Part shown: positions 35,597 to 44,638 of the stretch, piece by piece
Numbering within the stretch: position 1 is the stretch's first letter
Layout: the number at the start of each line of letters is the position of its first letter
Assembly (NCBI GenBank): GCA_036499395.1
Contig: DASYDW010000077.1
Location: 1-64,000, forward strand
Reading direction: 5' to 3'
Length of the DNA: 64,000 nt
Origin: Pirellulales bacterium
GTDB taxonomy: Bacteria > Planctomycetota > Planctomycetia > Pirellulales > JACPPG01
Program-made: the position numbers and the translations under genes
Notes under the pieces: model-generated
Databases searched by the model: none
Seen by the model: only the letters and a program-made list of their open reading frames with translations
Told to the model about the DNA's origin: nothing

Positions 35597-37069
35597 TCAC
35601 CGCACGCGCTTGGCACTCACTTCGCGATCGCCCAGTTGGAAGACGATCCTCGCGACCTGGCCACTCGCGTCCAGTTCGCACGTGCCCTGTATCTCGGGCA
35701 GCTCGCTAAAGAACTCTGTGGCCGACGCCGGATGGAGTTCGATCTCCTCTTGCCGTGGCAGCTTCAGAAACAAACTATCGCCGCGACGCGAAATGGTCGC
35801 CAAGCTGGCTACATTCAACGCATAGTCCCCAACTAATCGATCGAGCAATTCTGGATCCAACGCCGACACCTCGCGCTCGGGCGGCAGAAAGCCCGGCCAG
35901 TCGTAGGCCGCGGCAATGCTGTTCATCACTTCGTTGACGGTCCGGTTTCCGCTGTCCGAGTTGGTCATCACTACGGCTCCCTGGCCGCGATCGAGAAACG
36001 CGATGAAGTTGCAGCGAAACCCTTCGTTGCCTCCACTATGCTCAAAACGGCGCGAGCCCTCCTTCTCGACGATAAAGGGCCCTAATCCGGCCGGACCGCC
36101 TCCTTGCGGCGTAAGCATCTCGTTGAGCAGTTCGTGACTGAGCAGCTTGTCGCTCGGATTTCCATGTGCCTGCTGGACGGCCATCATGTAGCGAGTGAGT
36201 TCAGACGGTGTCGTCCAAAGCGCCGCCGCCCCTTGCTCGGGATAGACGTGCCATCGCCCCTCGATTCTTGTTCCTTTGTCATTGTGTGCCGAGGCGGCTC
36301 TTGTGTGCCGGTCGACAGGCAAAGGCTGCTCGTACGTGCTGGATGTCATGCCGAACGGGGTCAGCACCTTGTCGTGCATAACGTCCGCGAACGGGCGCCC
36401 GGTGACGTCCGTTATCAACAACTGCACGATCGTGGTGCCCCCGCCTGAATAACGGAAGCCATGCCCCGGCACCTTATTGACGCGCACCGGCGGTGAGTTC
36501 GCTGGTTTCAGCCCATCCAGAATCTGCGGTACCGTCGGCAGTGGATCACCGACCGTGTAGCCGGGAAAGCCGTGAACGGTCGTTCCGGCGGTGTGGCTCA
36601 GCAGGCCGCGCAAATCCACAACATGGGCCCGTGTAAATTCGTTCTCCGGCAGATGCCAGGAAACGAGCTTTTTGTTGACGTCTTCGTCCAACGCGAGAAG
36701 CCCCTCGTCGACCAGCCGTAGCGCCGCCAGGGCCGTCAGCGGCTTGCTCATCGAGGCGGCCTGAAATAGCGTTTCGGTCGTGGCCGCCGTACCCGTCTCG
36801 GCGTCGGCCGAGCCGTATGCTTTGGCCCATTCGAGTTGATTGTTGTTGATGACCGCAATGCTGACGGCCGGCACATGATCGCGTGCCAATCGATCGGCGA
36901 TCGTAGTCGGCCTGGTCTGTCCCTTGACGCGGACCGCGGGGATCAAGCCTTGTTCGACCTCAGTGATCCGCTGCTGGACGTCGGGGGCGTACTCCGTGGC
37001 AGGCGCCGGCGCAGCCGCCACGACGAGCACCCAGCACAGTGACCGAAGGAATTCCGGAACGTGGCGCAT
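35597..37069 (-). CDS. Secreted beta-lactamase-family serine hydrolase
   Basis: The longest frame begins with TTG at 37084, but that codon overlaps the GGAGG ribosome binding site. The ATG codons at 37072 and 37069 are the real candidates (I use 37069, about 490 residues). A signal peptide (LRSLCWVLVVAAAPAPATE) is followed by the serine site QAASMSKPLTAL (S-x-x-K) and the tyrosine motif FRYSGGGTT. The HSGGNEGF segment further on stands at the place of the KTG box. These are features of class C beta-lactamase/D-Ala-D-Ala peptidase-like esterases. The C-terminal domain of about 100 residues is beta-rich, as in many such esterases. The natural substrate is unknown. Confidence 0.88.
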   Translation of the reverse strand: MRHVPEFLRSLCWVLVVAAAPAPATEYAPDVQQRITEVEQGLIPAVRVKGQTRPTTIADRLARDHVPAVSIAVINNNQLEWAKAYGSADAETGTAATTETLFQAASMSKPLTALAALRLVDEGLLALDEDVNKKLVSWHLPENEFTRAHVVDLRGLLSHTAGTTVHGFPGYTVGDPLPTVPQILDGLKPANSPPVRVNKVPGHGFRYSGGGTTIVQLLITDVTGRPFADVMHDKVLTPFGMTSSTYEQPLPVDRHTRAASAHNDKGTRIEGRWHVYPEQGAAALWTTPSELTRYMMAVQQAHGNPSDKLLSHELLNEMLTPQGGGPAGLGPFIVEKEGSRRFEHSGGNEGFRCNFIAFLDRGQGAVVMTNSDSGNRTVNEVMNSIAAAYDWPGFLPPEREVSALDPELLDRLVGDYALNVASLATISRRGDSLFLKLPRQEEIELHPASATEFFSELPEIQGTCELDASGQVARIVFQLGDREVSAKRVR

Positions 37070-37343
37070 CATGACTGCCTCCAACGGTTCGAGCGAGGTC
37101 GAGTGACCAACGCCATGCTATTCGCGACCGACGTCAATGTCTTTGGGCAAGCTGGTCGAAAATCCAGATTTCACTCCATTCTGCCCCGGCTGCAAGTCGA
37201 GGCCATTTCCCCTAAACTCAAGGTTCAATCCGACAAGCCGAATCTGTTCGGCAATCGAACGTTCATATCAGGGAGCGTGCGACATTGATCGCGATATTCA
37301 GTCGGCGGACGCGTCTTAATGCCGAGCGGTTTAGCGCTACCAC

Positions 37344-38897
37344 ATGGCGAAACGGACCAGGGCGTTCAGGAGTCGCTTCGTGAACGGTTCCTCCTCGCCC
37401 GATTCTCCTGTAACTGTCGTCGAAACTTCTCCATGGCGCAGCGAAGACATTTGGGCAATTTGGCTTGCTGCCACTCTGCTGGCCGTGTCGTTGGCCGCTA
37501 CTTGGCTGGCCCGTCCAGCCGATCACGTGGCGCGATTGGCTGACTTCGAGGAAGTAACGCGGCAACTCGAAGAAGCGGAATCGCAAAACGCGACCGACGG
37601 CGAATCGTTGGCCGCACTGCGCAAGCGAGCAGAGACCACCCGGACGCGACTTGCCGTTAATCCGCTGAAGCCCTACATCGCCAAGCTCAGTTCCTGGGAT
37701 TCCGATCCACTGAAGGCATTCTTCGACTCACAAGGCCGCAGCCTGCTCCTCGGCCTGCTGGGAACCCTGGTCCTGTTACTTGCTCTGTTCAACGTCGGTC
37801 TGATCGGGCTTGGCGGAAAACCACGAAATTTCTCGCAGGCTTTTGTCTTCGTTTTTCTGCTCGCGACGGTCGCCTTCTTGCTATCAGGCCAGAAGGTCGT
37901 CAAGCATTACAACCTTGAATACGCGCTCTGGGCCTTGGTGGTTGGGCTGATCGTCAGCAATACGATCGGCACGCCCTCCTTCGCTCGACCGGCCATCCGC
38001 ACCGAGTTCTATATCAAGACCGGCCTCGTTCTACTGGGCGCCGAGGTGCTCATTAATCGGCTGCTGGTTTTGGGGCTGCCTGGCGTGCTGACATCGTGGC
38101 TGGTGACACCGGTCGTGCTGATTGGCACTTACGCGTTCGGGCAGCGGGTTCTGAAAATGGAATCCCGCAGTTTGAACATGGTGATTTGCGCCGACATGTC
38201 GGTGTGCGGCGTATCGGCGGCCATCGCCACCGCCGCGGCTTGTCGCGCCAAGAAAGAAGAGCTTTCTCTGGCCATCGGACTGTCACTGGCTTTTACGGTC
38301 GGCATGATGGTCGTGATGCCGCCTGTGATTCAATGGCTCGATCTGGGACAGGTCGTCGGCGGCGCTTGGATTGGCGGGACCATCGATTCCACGGGCGCGG
38401 TGGCAGCGGCCGGCGGAATGCTGGGTGACACCGCACTCGCCGTGGCGGCCACGGTCAAGATGATTCAAAACGTCCTGATCGGCTTTGTCGCCTTTGGAGT
38501 CGCGATCTATTGGGTCACGGTCGTCGAGCGAACCCCCGATGCCGCTTCGCCGAGCTTGTTCGACGTCTGGCGTCGATTTCCGAAGTTCGTGCTGGGCTTC
38601 CTGGCGGCGTCAATTGTGTTCTCGACGCTATCGGCCCGCGGTCCCGAGGCTCAAGCCGTCACCAGCGCCGTAATCGGCGGTACGACCGAGACATTGCGCG
38701 GTTGGCTGTTTTGCCTGGCGTTCGTTAGCATCGGACTCGAAACCAACTTTCGCGAGCTGCGACCATATCTCGCCAGCGGTAAACCGCTTGTGCTCTACGT
38801 TTGCGGGCAAGCGTTCAACCTGGCTCTCAGCCTGTTCATGTGCTGGTTGATCTTCGAAAAGGTATTTCCCGATGTGGCCCGTACGCTCTCTCCTTAA
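37344..38897 (+). CDS. YeiH-family (UPF0324) membrane transporter
   Basis: The 517-residue protein has a first membrane helix ([20 protein letters not shown]). A charged, coiled-coil-like region (about residues 67-130, [20 protein letters not shown]) follows, and then the eight or more helices of the YeiH/putative sulfate exporter family. Family-typical stretches are [40 protein letters not shown] and [20 protein letters not shown]. The inserted helical region is unlike the compact E. coli YeiH and may be characteristic of planctomycetes. Its substrate is unproven. The following small membrane gene overlaps its end by 26 bases. Confidence 0.85.
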   Translation: MAKRTRAFRSRFVNGSSSPDSPVTVVETSPWRSEDIWAIWLAATLLAVSLAATWLARPADHVARLADFEEVTRQLEEAESQNATDGESLAALRKRAETTRTRLAVNPLKPYIAKLSSWDSDPLKAFFDSQGRSLLLGLLGTLVLLLALFNVGLIGLGGKPRNFSQAFVFVFLLATVAFLLSGQKVVKHYNLEYALWALVVGLIVSNTIGTPSFARPAIRTEFYIKTGLVLLGAEVLINRLLVLGLPGVLTSWLVTPVVLIGTYAFGQRVLKMESRSLNMVICADMSVCGVSAAIATAAACRAKKEELSLAIGLSLAFTVGMMVVMPPVIQWLDLGQVVGGAWIGGTIDSTGAVAAAGGMLGDTALAVAATVKMIQNVLIGFVAFGVAIYWVTVVERTPDAASPSLFDVWRRFPKFVLGFLAASIVFSTLSARGPEAQAVTSAVIGGTTETLRGWLFCLAFVSIGLETNFRELRPYLASGKPLVLYVCGQAFNLALSLFMCWLIFEKVFPDVARTLSP

Positions 38898-39144
38898 TGC
38901 GCTGAAACGCGCGAACCGCCGCGGCGTTTTTTTGCTAGCCGTGGCGATCGTCGCGGTGGCGGTTCTGTGGCTGAAAATATTGCCGGCCGTCGGACGCCAA
39001 CCCGCTGTTCAGGATTACGTCCGCCACAACGAGGAATTAGGTATCGACCCGGCCGCCAAGTTCTACACCGAACTCCCCTGCCTGCCGGCCGCCCTACATC
39101 GGGTCGAACGATCCCTCTCGCGACAACAAGCTTCGACGCGGTAG
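38872..39144 (+). CDS. Small single-pass membrane protein, overlapping the YeiH gene
   Basis: The ATG at 38872 lies inside the 3' end of the transporter gene (26-base overlap), suggesting translational coupling. The 90-residue product has a basic N-terminus, one membrane helix ([19 protein letters not shown], about 19-37) and a soluble tail including [21 protein letters not shown] know no function. Its position suggests an accessory part of the transporter. Confidence 0.6.
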   Translation: MWPVRSLLNALKRANRRGVFLLAVAIVAVAVLWLKILPAVGRQPAVQDYVRHNEELGIDPAAKFYTELPCLPAALHRVERSLSRQQASTR

Positions 39145-39404
39145 CCGGTTGTTATTCGTGCCGACTGAGGCCGCAGCGTTGATCGCTCCTCGCTTTAGCG
39201 GCACGTCGCTGACGCCGAAATACGTCTGGGGACGTTATACTTATCCACAGCAAACTGTAATGACACTTGATGCGTGGATGAACGACATTGGGGGTTGCAG
39301 AGATAAAGCGGGACAAGCATCCGGAGCTAGACAATCCTAGGTTTCCAAATGTGGGCCTGGACAACGAAGGCACTACGAAGCCCGAGTATGATTGAGGACA
39401 AACG

Positions 39405-40001
39405 ATGATGAAGTTGACTGTAGTAGCACTGACCTGCAGTTTGCTTTGCAGGGTACCAGTCGTTAAAGGTCAGGAACAGAAGCCTGAGTTAAATGGAACG
39501 CTACATGTCGTGGCGTGTCGCCGTGCGCCCGACAGTGCCGATGCGATTTATTCCCTTGATAGTGAGATCCTCGGACGGGGACATGAGGGTCTTGAGATAC
39601 TTCAGAGCAGATTGGAAGCATCTTCACGAGAAGTCGTGCTCATCGTCGTCGATGCTCGATTAGGCAAACTTTTTAAAGAGGGGGCAGGAGGAATCAGCCT
39701 ACGGAAATTAAAGGGAAGACGTATCCTATTCACGAGTTTGCCCGATCAAGGAGAGATGAATGTCATTTTCGTCCGTGAACCGAGAGGCAAGTACGTGTTT
39801 GAAAGTAATGGGACGATAATTAGCCAGGCGAAAGCTGTTGAGGAGCTGGACCGGATTGCACTTTCCGGCGAAACCTTAATCACAGTTAACGAGGTTCCGC
39901 GAGATGCCGGGGGGCCAATTCGCGGTAGGTCTTTTTGGGAGGCCAAGCTCACCGAGTTACTGCTGGCTGGCAAAATCAAATACCAGCACGTGGAATACTG
40001 A
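39405..40001 (+). CDS. Exported protein of unknown function
   Basis: The ATG at 39405 is preceded by TGAGGACAAACG. The 198-residue protein has a short signal peptide (MKLTVVALTCSLLCRVPVVK) and a mixed alpha/beta mature part, including VVLIVVDARLGKLF and MNVIFVREPRGKYVF. It contains no motif I recognise. Its codon use is visibly less GC-rich than that of neighbours, and it lies immediately outside the left border of the tRNA-His island. It may therefore be part of an older inserted segment. Confidence 0.6.
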   Translation: MMKLTVVALTCSLLCRVPVVKGQEQKPELNGTLHVVACRRAPDSADAIYSLDSEILGRGHEGLEILQSRLEASSREVVLIVVDARLGKLFKEGAGGISLRKLKGRRILFTSLPDQGEMNVIFVREPRGKYVFESNGTIISQAKAVEELDRIALSGETLITVNEVPRDAGGPIRGRSFWEAKLTELLLAGKIKYQHVEY

Positions 40002-40286
40002 TCGGTCAAGCGTCCATCGATTCTGATGTTCGTCCCGATCGTCGCAGTGATCGCCCGACGACTCTGCGCGCGGCGAGGTTTGCCAACGCTGCCATTGGGG
40101 GCTGATCAACGCACACCCGCTGGTATCGGGGCAACCGGCAGTGACGACTTAGGGTATTTGCCGCTTGCACCGCTGCTTGCACGAACGTCTGATTTTTCGT
40201 GTCATTTGGCCTCAAAACCTGTCCAAATCGAGGCCGATGCCACATCGACCAACGACGCCCCGGATGACGCCGTAAGTGCTGCGCCT

Positions 40287-40328
40287 GTCAAAGAAAAACA
40301 CCCGTCGTCAGCGGCTGACAACGGGTGT
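40287..40328 (-). terminator. Second copy of the tRNA-His terminator
   Basis: Part of the left repeat: hairpin ACACCCGT...GTCAGC / GCTGAC...ACGGGTGT followed on the minus strand by TTTTTCTTT. It stands in the orientation that would stop transcripts leaving the DUF1559 gene of the island. Confidence 0.75.
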
Positions 40329-40335
40329 CTTCGAG

Positions 40336-40379
40336 GGTGGCTGAGGGGTCTCGAACCCCCGACCTCCAGAACCACAATC
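40336..40379 (-). pseudogene. tRNA-His 3' fragment
   Basis: The 44 bases equal the 3' part of the intact tRNA-His at 44690-44764 up to the anticodon loop. The 5' half is missing, so no tRNA can be made. This is the chromosomal half left behind by integration. Confidence 0.92.
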
Positions 40380-40587
40380 AAGCATCCACAAGTTCTAAGT
40401 ACGGCTGCACAAGGGGTTACGTCGCCCTTGCAACTGGCTTGCACCAGCCTCGATGATCTAGCTCGAATCGTCGCAGCTTGGCCCGCCCTCTCGGAATCGA
40501 TTCGTCGGGCTATGGTCGCACTTCTTATCGTGAATAGGTAACCAAGTATTACGCATTCAGACGAGGAGGACGGGCCTTACCGGCTCG

Positions 40588-41556
40588 CTACTCACTGGTC
40601 GGCTCGCTTCCGGCGATCGTTGCGAGTCTCGCAAGTGTTTGCATGTCCATTGAGATTGCGACGAAATGAACAGAGCCATCGCACTTGAGGAAGTTGAGGC
40701 CACTCAGATGCAAGCTGCCCCAACCCCGCCTACAAGGCATGGAGCCGCCTGCACCGCCGACAGACACGCACGCGTCATAGTCGCCCATCAGAATTCTGGG
40801 CTGCGGCGTTATCGCGGATAGGCTGTAATGCGCGTAAGCGTAGGCCCAGAACGTTCGAAAGGCTGGATCTGTCCGCGTGGCGCTTTCGCCGACCATCAAT
40901 GTGTTTGACAGCCCATCGATAATGTCCTTGTAGTTTTCCGTCGTGTAGTTCAGTACCCCAATCGTATGGATTGGGCCACGATTCGTACGAACATAGGTGC
41001 CAAGCTGCGCGGAATCTAAAAAGCTGACTCCGTCACTGACCCCGGTTACTGCCCGATACGAGCCAGGATGGTAAGTAAGGTTTAAGGCGCCAGCACACGC
41101 AGGGCCAGAAGCCGGAACTCCCAATAAGTCCGTATCCACATCGGAAGGGCAAACGTAAGTCGGCACCATCGCCTCGCGAACCGCGCGATTCTGCCCCGAC
41201 TCGTTGAAGGCTTCAAAATCGTAGGCGTCGAACAGCCCGGATTGCTCTACGAAACTCAGTATTGAGAGTGCCCAGTTTGCACCGTCGTCCGATGGCCAGC
41301 CTGATCCACCGGATTGCCCATCTCCGTAGCAGATGCCCGCTGTTTTCGTGACATTGCCAGGAGGCAGCGAAGAATAAACGTCGTGGTAGGCCATAATCGC
41401 CAAGCCAAGTTGCTTCAGATTATTCTGGCACTGGCTCTTGCGTGCCGCTTCGCGCGCGGCTTGAACCGCCGGCAACAACAGCGCTATTAGAAGTCCGATA
41501 ATGGCAATCACTACCAGTACTTCAACCAGCGTAAAGCCGCGTTTCTGCGCGGTCAT
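40588..41556 (-). CDS. DUF1559 prepilin-like protein (island cargo)
   Basis: The ATG at 41556 overlaps the stop of the upstream PEP-CTERM gene (ATGA), so the two are translationally coupled. The 322-residue protein has the prepilin signal GFTLVEVLVVIAIIGLLIAL with cleavage after the glycine. The DUF1559 opening PAVQAAREAARKSQCQNNLK follows, and a long mature part with four or more cysteines comes next. Near the C-terminus it has LHLSGLNFLKCDGSVHFVAIS, the DG segment seen in DUF1559 proteins. Such proteins are thought to be pseudopilins, very numerous in planctomycetes. Its export would need a prepilin peptidase from elsewhere. The island position suggests horizontal spread. Confidence 0.9.
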   Translation of the reverse strand: MTAQKRGFTLVEVLVVIAIIGLLIALLLPAVQAAREAARKSQCQNNLKQLGLAIMAYHDVYSSLPPGNVTKTAGICYGDGQSGGSGWPSDDGANWALSILSFVEQSGLFDAYDFEAFNESGQNRAVREAMVPTYVCPSDVDTDLLGVPASGPACAGALNLTYHPGSYRAVTGVSDGVSFLDSAQLGTYVRTNRGPIHTIGVLNYTTENYKDIIDGLSNTLMVGESATRTDPAFRTFWAYAYAHYSLSAITPQPRILMGDYDACVSVGGAGGSMPCRRGWGSLHLSGLNFLKCDGSVHFVAISMDMQTLARLATIAGSEPTSE

Positions 41557-42794
41557 GATTCGCGGACTCGCCTCGCGAAGAATGCTGCCAATCCAATGAT
41601 CGCCAAAAGTATGGTCGAAGGCTCGGGAACCGCGGCAACTGCTGCACTGGAAGTTTGCAGCCAATTCGAAGATACCAGTGCCAGGTCCTGCCCGTTAACG
41701 ATGCCATCGTTATTTACGTCGGGCAGCAAGTTCGAACCGGTCTGCAACCAACTTGACGAGACCAGTGCCAGGTCTTGGCCATTTACGATTCCGTCGCCGT
41801 TGGCGTCACCGCTCAAATGCATCGACTGCACGTTCGACGCTTGAGTCAGGAACAATTCGTAATTGGCGTTGTAGGGGCCGCTTGCCGGCGATTCCTGGTC
41901 AAAAATGCCTGTTGCATTGAACCAACCAGTCGGCGCGCTTGCAGGCGTGAACTGCGTGCTTGTGCCTAACTCAAGCACCATCGTGCGCCCTGCCGCGTCT
42001 TGTACGGTCACAAAGCCGTTAGATGTCCAATTCGCGGTTTGATTAGGGGCCAAGTGGACGTCCTGTAACGTCACTAGGTCGCCCTGATATTTCTCTCCGC
42101 CCGTCTGGCGAGTTGGGTCGAAAGTTATGTTGTTCGTCGAATTGTCCCAGATGCCGGCCAGGGTGATTTGAGTTGGCGTGGGTAGCCCGTAATTGGCCTG
42201 AATTAAGCGCATCTGAAAATCAAGCGTTGGGCTGGTCGAGTGTTCGTCGTTCACGTTCGTCTTGCCACCAAAGAACAGGCCTCCTTGAGCATCGATTTCG
42301 ACAAGGTCCCCTGCCTGGAACACATGACCCGTTGCTTGGTCAACGTCGACCCGCTGCACTTCGGCCTGCCATTGGGCGTTCGTGAAACTTTGAGTGGGAT
42401 CAGGTGTCGGGCCTGGAGTGAACGTTAGTGCGGGAGGAATGTTTCCGTAGTTTTGTCCCATGTACAACGCCACTCCTCCCGAATCTCCTGGGAGCGTCGT
42501 CTGCACGAAAACCTGCCATTGTCCGCCAAGGTCGAATGGGATCGAGTTAGAGTTTGCGGTCGTGTCGAGCATGTCCTCGGGGTTGTTCAACAAGACCCCA
42601 ATCATTTTGATTGGGTAGCCGTCAGCGGGATAAGTCCCGAGCCCCGTAGAATCAACCCCCTCGAAAGTGCTCATAGACGTGTAGGGCAATGCGTCCCAGT
42701 TCACTGTGTCGACTTGCCCGCTCGCGGAGCTATTGACTAATGCGACGATCGAAAAAAGGCCGCAAACAATTACCGTACGCGTCATCAAAATCAT
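41553..42794 (-). CDS. PEP-CTERM surface protein with two dockerin-like repeats (island cargo)
   Basis: The frame starts at ATG 42794; ATG 42785 is equally good, with GGAG ten bases before it. The 413-residue protein has a signal peptide (VIVCGLFSIVALVNSSASG) and a beta-rich mature part (WNATGIFDQESPASGPYNAN and similar). Two calcium-loop repeats follow (GDANGDGIVNGQDLALVSSS and PDVNNDGIVNGQDLALVSSN, about 332-376), then VPEPSTILLAIIGLAAFFARR, a textbook PEP-CTERM signal. The repeats nearly match those of the dehydrogenase at 519-2195. The body matches no domain I know. It is probably surface-anchored or released after exosortase processing. Confidence 0.85.
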   Translation of the reverse strand: MILMTRTVIVCGLFSIVALVNSSASGQVDTVNWDALPYTSMSTFEGVDSTGLGTYPADGYPIKMIGVLLNNPEDMLDTTANSNSIPFDLGGQWQVFVQTTLPGDSGGVALYMGQNYGNIPPALTFTPGPTPDPTQSFTNAQWQAEVQRVDVDQATGHVFQAGDLVEIDAQGGLFFGGKTNVNDEHSTSPTLDFQMRLIQANYGLPTPTQITLAGIWDNSTNNITFDPTRQTGGEKYQGDLVTLQDVHLAPNQTANWTSNGFVTVQDAAGRTMVLELGTSTQFTPASAPTGWFNATGIFDQESPASGPYNANYELFLTQASNVQSMHLSGDANGDGIVNGQDLALVSSSWLQTGSNLLPDVNNDGIVNGQDLALVSSNWLQTSSAAVAAVPEPSTILLAIIGLAAFFARRVRES

Positions 42795-42842
42795 GCTCCG
42801 GTCGAAAGGAATGGTCCGAATAAGAAAACTTGAATCGGCTCA

Positions 42843-42859
42843 TTGCAAGTTCGGTTCCT
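42843..42859 (-). promoter_or_regulatory. Candidate sigma-54 (-24/-12) promoter
   Basis: The minus strand reads AGGAACCGAACTTGCAA. The GG and GC doublets are exactly ten bases apart as in TGGCAC-N5-TTGC, and the TTGCA half is perfect. It lies about 50 bases upstream of the PEP-CTERM gene start. The divergent neighbour encodes a sigma-54 activator. The -24 half deviates at two positions, so this is a candidate only. Confidence 0.55.
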
Positions 42860-42884
42860 TGCGGACAAATCACTCAAAACTCGG

Positions 42885-42965
42885 AAATCGCAGCGATTTG
42901 CGCTCCTTGTGAACCACGAAATATCGCGATACAACGAGCTTTCGCGGTCTAGCACGAAATTTCGT
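42885..42965. promoter_or_regulatory. Three palindromes, candidate activator sites
   Basis: Three palindromes lie between the candidate -24/-12 promoter and the activator gene: AAATCGC-A-GCGATTT (42885-42899), TATCGCGATA (42922-42931) and ACGAAATTTCGT (42954-42965). All are perfect. At 26-106 bases upstream of the promoter they are placed like activator (enhancer) sites of sigma-54 systems. The third abuts the activator's possible TTG start and could also serve autoregulation. Confidence 0.5.
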
Positions 42966-42979
42966 TGACGTGGGATTCG

Positions 42980-44572
42980 ATGAACGGCGCGTCTTTATCG
43001 GCAATTGCAACGTCTGTCGCGGCTGAGCGCGACTTGAAAACGGTTCTAAATCGAATCGTGGCCGAATTGGCAGCGCAAGCCAGCGTAGCGCTGGCAAGAA
43101 TATGGCTGGTAAACGAACCGACCACGGAAGAGAGGTTCGACGATCCCAAGAATCGATCACTTCGGCTTGCGGCTAGCGCTGGAGGGCCGCTAAGCGGCGG
43201 GACTGCCAATTGGTTTCGCCTGGATGGCACGCATCAAACCGTGCAAATCGGTGCCGGGAAGATTGGACGAATCGCAGCCACGGGAATTCCGATTCAGATC
43301 GAGCATGCGGACGAAGATGATAGGTGGGTCACGGACCAAAAGTGGATCATTGAAGAGAGCATAAAGAGCTTTGCCGGACACCCGCTTACCTTCCGCGACA
43401 ATATCTTAGGGGTCCTGGGGCTATTCAGCCGCGAGCGATTGACGAAAGCCGATTTCGATTGGTTGCGTGCTTTCGCCGATCAAACCGCTATAGCAATCGC
43501 AAACGCGCGGGCATTTCAAGAAATTGAATCGTTAAGGCGACGATTAGAGCTTGAGAATCGATATCTGCGCGAGGAAATCGACGAGCTACATTCGTTCGGC
43601 TCGATTATCGGAGACAGCGCAGCGCTTGCGAAGATACTCGAACAGATCGAACTCGTTGCGCCAACGCGGGCCAGCGTGCTGATTCTTGGCGAATCGGGAA
43701 CTGGTAAGGAGCTAGTAGCCCGGGCAATTCATCAACGCAGCACACGGCGCGAGCGACCACTCGTCAAGGTAAACTGCGCCGCTGTACCCCGCGAACTGTT
43801 TGAAAGCGAATTCTTCGGTCACAGCGTCGGCTCTTTTACTGGGGCAATGCGTGACCGAGTTGGCCGGTTTCAACTCGCCCACGGTGGTACACTTTTTCTT
43901 GACGAGGTAGGCGATATCCCCCTAGAGGCCCAAGGCAAGCTCCTGCACGCGCTACAAGACGGTCGTTTCGAGCGGATCGGCGAGGACGAAACACGGAAGG
44001 TCGACGTGCGAGTGATCGCCGCGACGAATCGCGATTTGCAAGCAGATATAGTTGCCGGTCGCTTTCGACAAGATTTGTTCTTTCGCTTGAGCGTGTTCCC
44101 AATCCATGTGCTCGCGTTGCGGGAGCGCCCGACTGACATACCGCTATTAGCCAAATACTTTCTCGAACGAGCGTGTGGCGAAATGCGACGTCCTGTTCCG
44201 CCACTCTCAATCGAGTCAGTCAATCAATTATCTGGTTATCCCTGGCCCGGCAATGTCCGAGAGTTGCAAAATGTCATCGAGCGCGCGGTAATTAATGCCA
44301 ACGATGGAGCGATAGATTTCGACGGGCTACTCAATCAGGAATCGCGGGTCACACAAAGCTCCGTGACGATGCCAAAAGGATCGGCAAAACAGAAGCGTGT
44401 GGTGCTTTCTAGAAGGGAATTGCTCCAAATCGAAAAGGAAAACCTCGAAGGAGCGCTTGTAGCTGCGAACGGCAAGGTTTACGGTCCGCGTGGGGCGGCA
44501 GAGCTATTGGGAATGCGACCGACGACTTTGGCGTCGCGCTTGCGAAAACTGGGGATCAACAAGCCGCGGTAA
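42980..44572 (+). CDS. Sigma-54 activator with GAF sensor domain (island regulator)
   Basis: I use ATG 42980; a TTG at 42965 in frame would overlap a palindrome. The 530-residue protein has an N-terminal GAF-type sensor domain (about 5-175). It then has a coiled linker (IESLRRRLELENRYLREEID) and the AAA+ domain with Walker A GESGTGKE (K243), the sigma-54 loop GSFTGA (284-289, canonical GAFTGA), Walker B GGTLFLDEV and the sensor segment VIAATNRDL. The Fis-like helix-turn-helix at the C-terminus reads YGPRGAAELLGMRPTTLASR. No receiver domain is present, so the GAF domain probably senses the signal directly. I infer it activates the divergent PEP-CTERM/DUF1559 operon. Confidence 0.9.
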   Translation: MNGASLSAIATSVAAERDLKTVLNRIVAELAAQASVALARIWLVNEPTTEERFDDPKNRSLRLAASAGGPLSGGTANWFRLDGTHQTVQIGAGKIGRIAATGIPIQIEHADEDDRWVTDQKWIIEESIKSFAGHPLTFRDNILGVLGLFSRERLTKADFDWLRAFADQTAIAIANARAFQEIESLRRRLELENRYLREEIDELHSFGSIIGDSAALAKILEQIELVAPTRASVLILGESGTGKELVARAIHQRSTRRERPLVKVNCAAVPRELFESEFFGHSVGSFTGAMRDRVGRFQLAHGGTLFLDEVGDIPLEAQGKLLHALQDGRFERIGEDETRKVDVRVIAATNRDLQADIVAGRFRQDLFFRLSVFPIHVLALRERPTDIPLLAKYFLERACGEMRRPVPPLSIESVNQLSGYPWPGNVRELQNVIERAVINANDGAIDFDGLLNQESRVTQSSVTMPKGSAKQKRVVLSRRELLQIEKENLEGALVAANGKVYGPRGAAELLGMRPTTLASRLRKLGINKPR

Positions 44573-44638
44573 TGCGACTTATCAATTGGGAAGTTTGTCT
44601 GCGCAGCCAAAGTACGAATGGTGGCGTAAGTACAGTGT

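Larger units (their letters stand above)
40285..40379 (-). repeat. Left attachment-site repeat (95 bp) of the tRNA-His island
   Basis: This segment is identical, base for base as read, to 44639-44733. It comprises the tRNA-His terminator hairpin and the 3' 44 bases of tRNA-His. After 40379 the two copies diverge at once: AAGCATCC here, TGGCGCTC (continuing the tRNA) on the right. This is the expected signature of site-specific integration into a tRNA 3' end. Confidence 0.92.
40002..40587. other. Intergenic region containing the left island border
   Basis: No gene is supported. Short frames on both strands cross the border repeat, which argues against them. The region carries the left copy of the tRNA-derived direct repeat (40285-40379) and about 200 bases of island sequence before the end of the DUF1559 gene. 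I looked for integrase remnants on both strands and saw none that convinced me. Confidence 0.5.

Noticed and set aside
40006..40245. Possible integrase remnant on the minus strand left of the island
   Set aside because: I read all three frames and found neither the R-H-R-Y residues nor any recognisable tyrosine recombinase segment.
40026..40541. Plus-strand frame across the left island border
   Set aside because: It runs through the terminator and tRNA fragment of the attachment repeat, so it cannot be a natural coding sequence.
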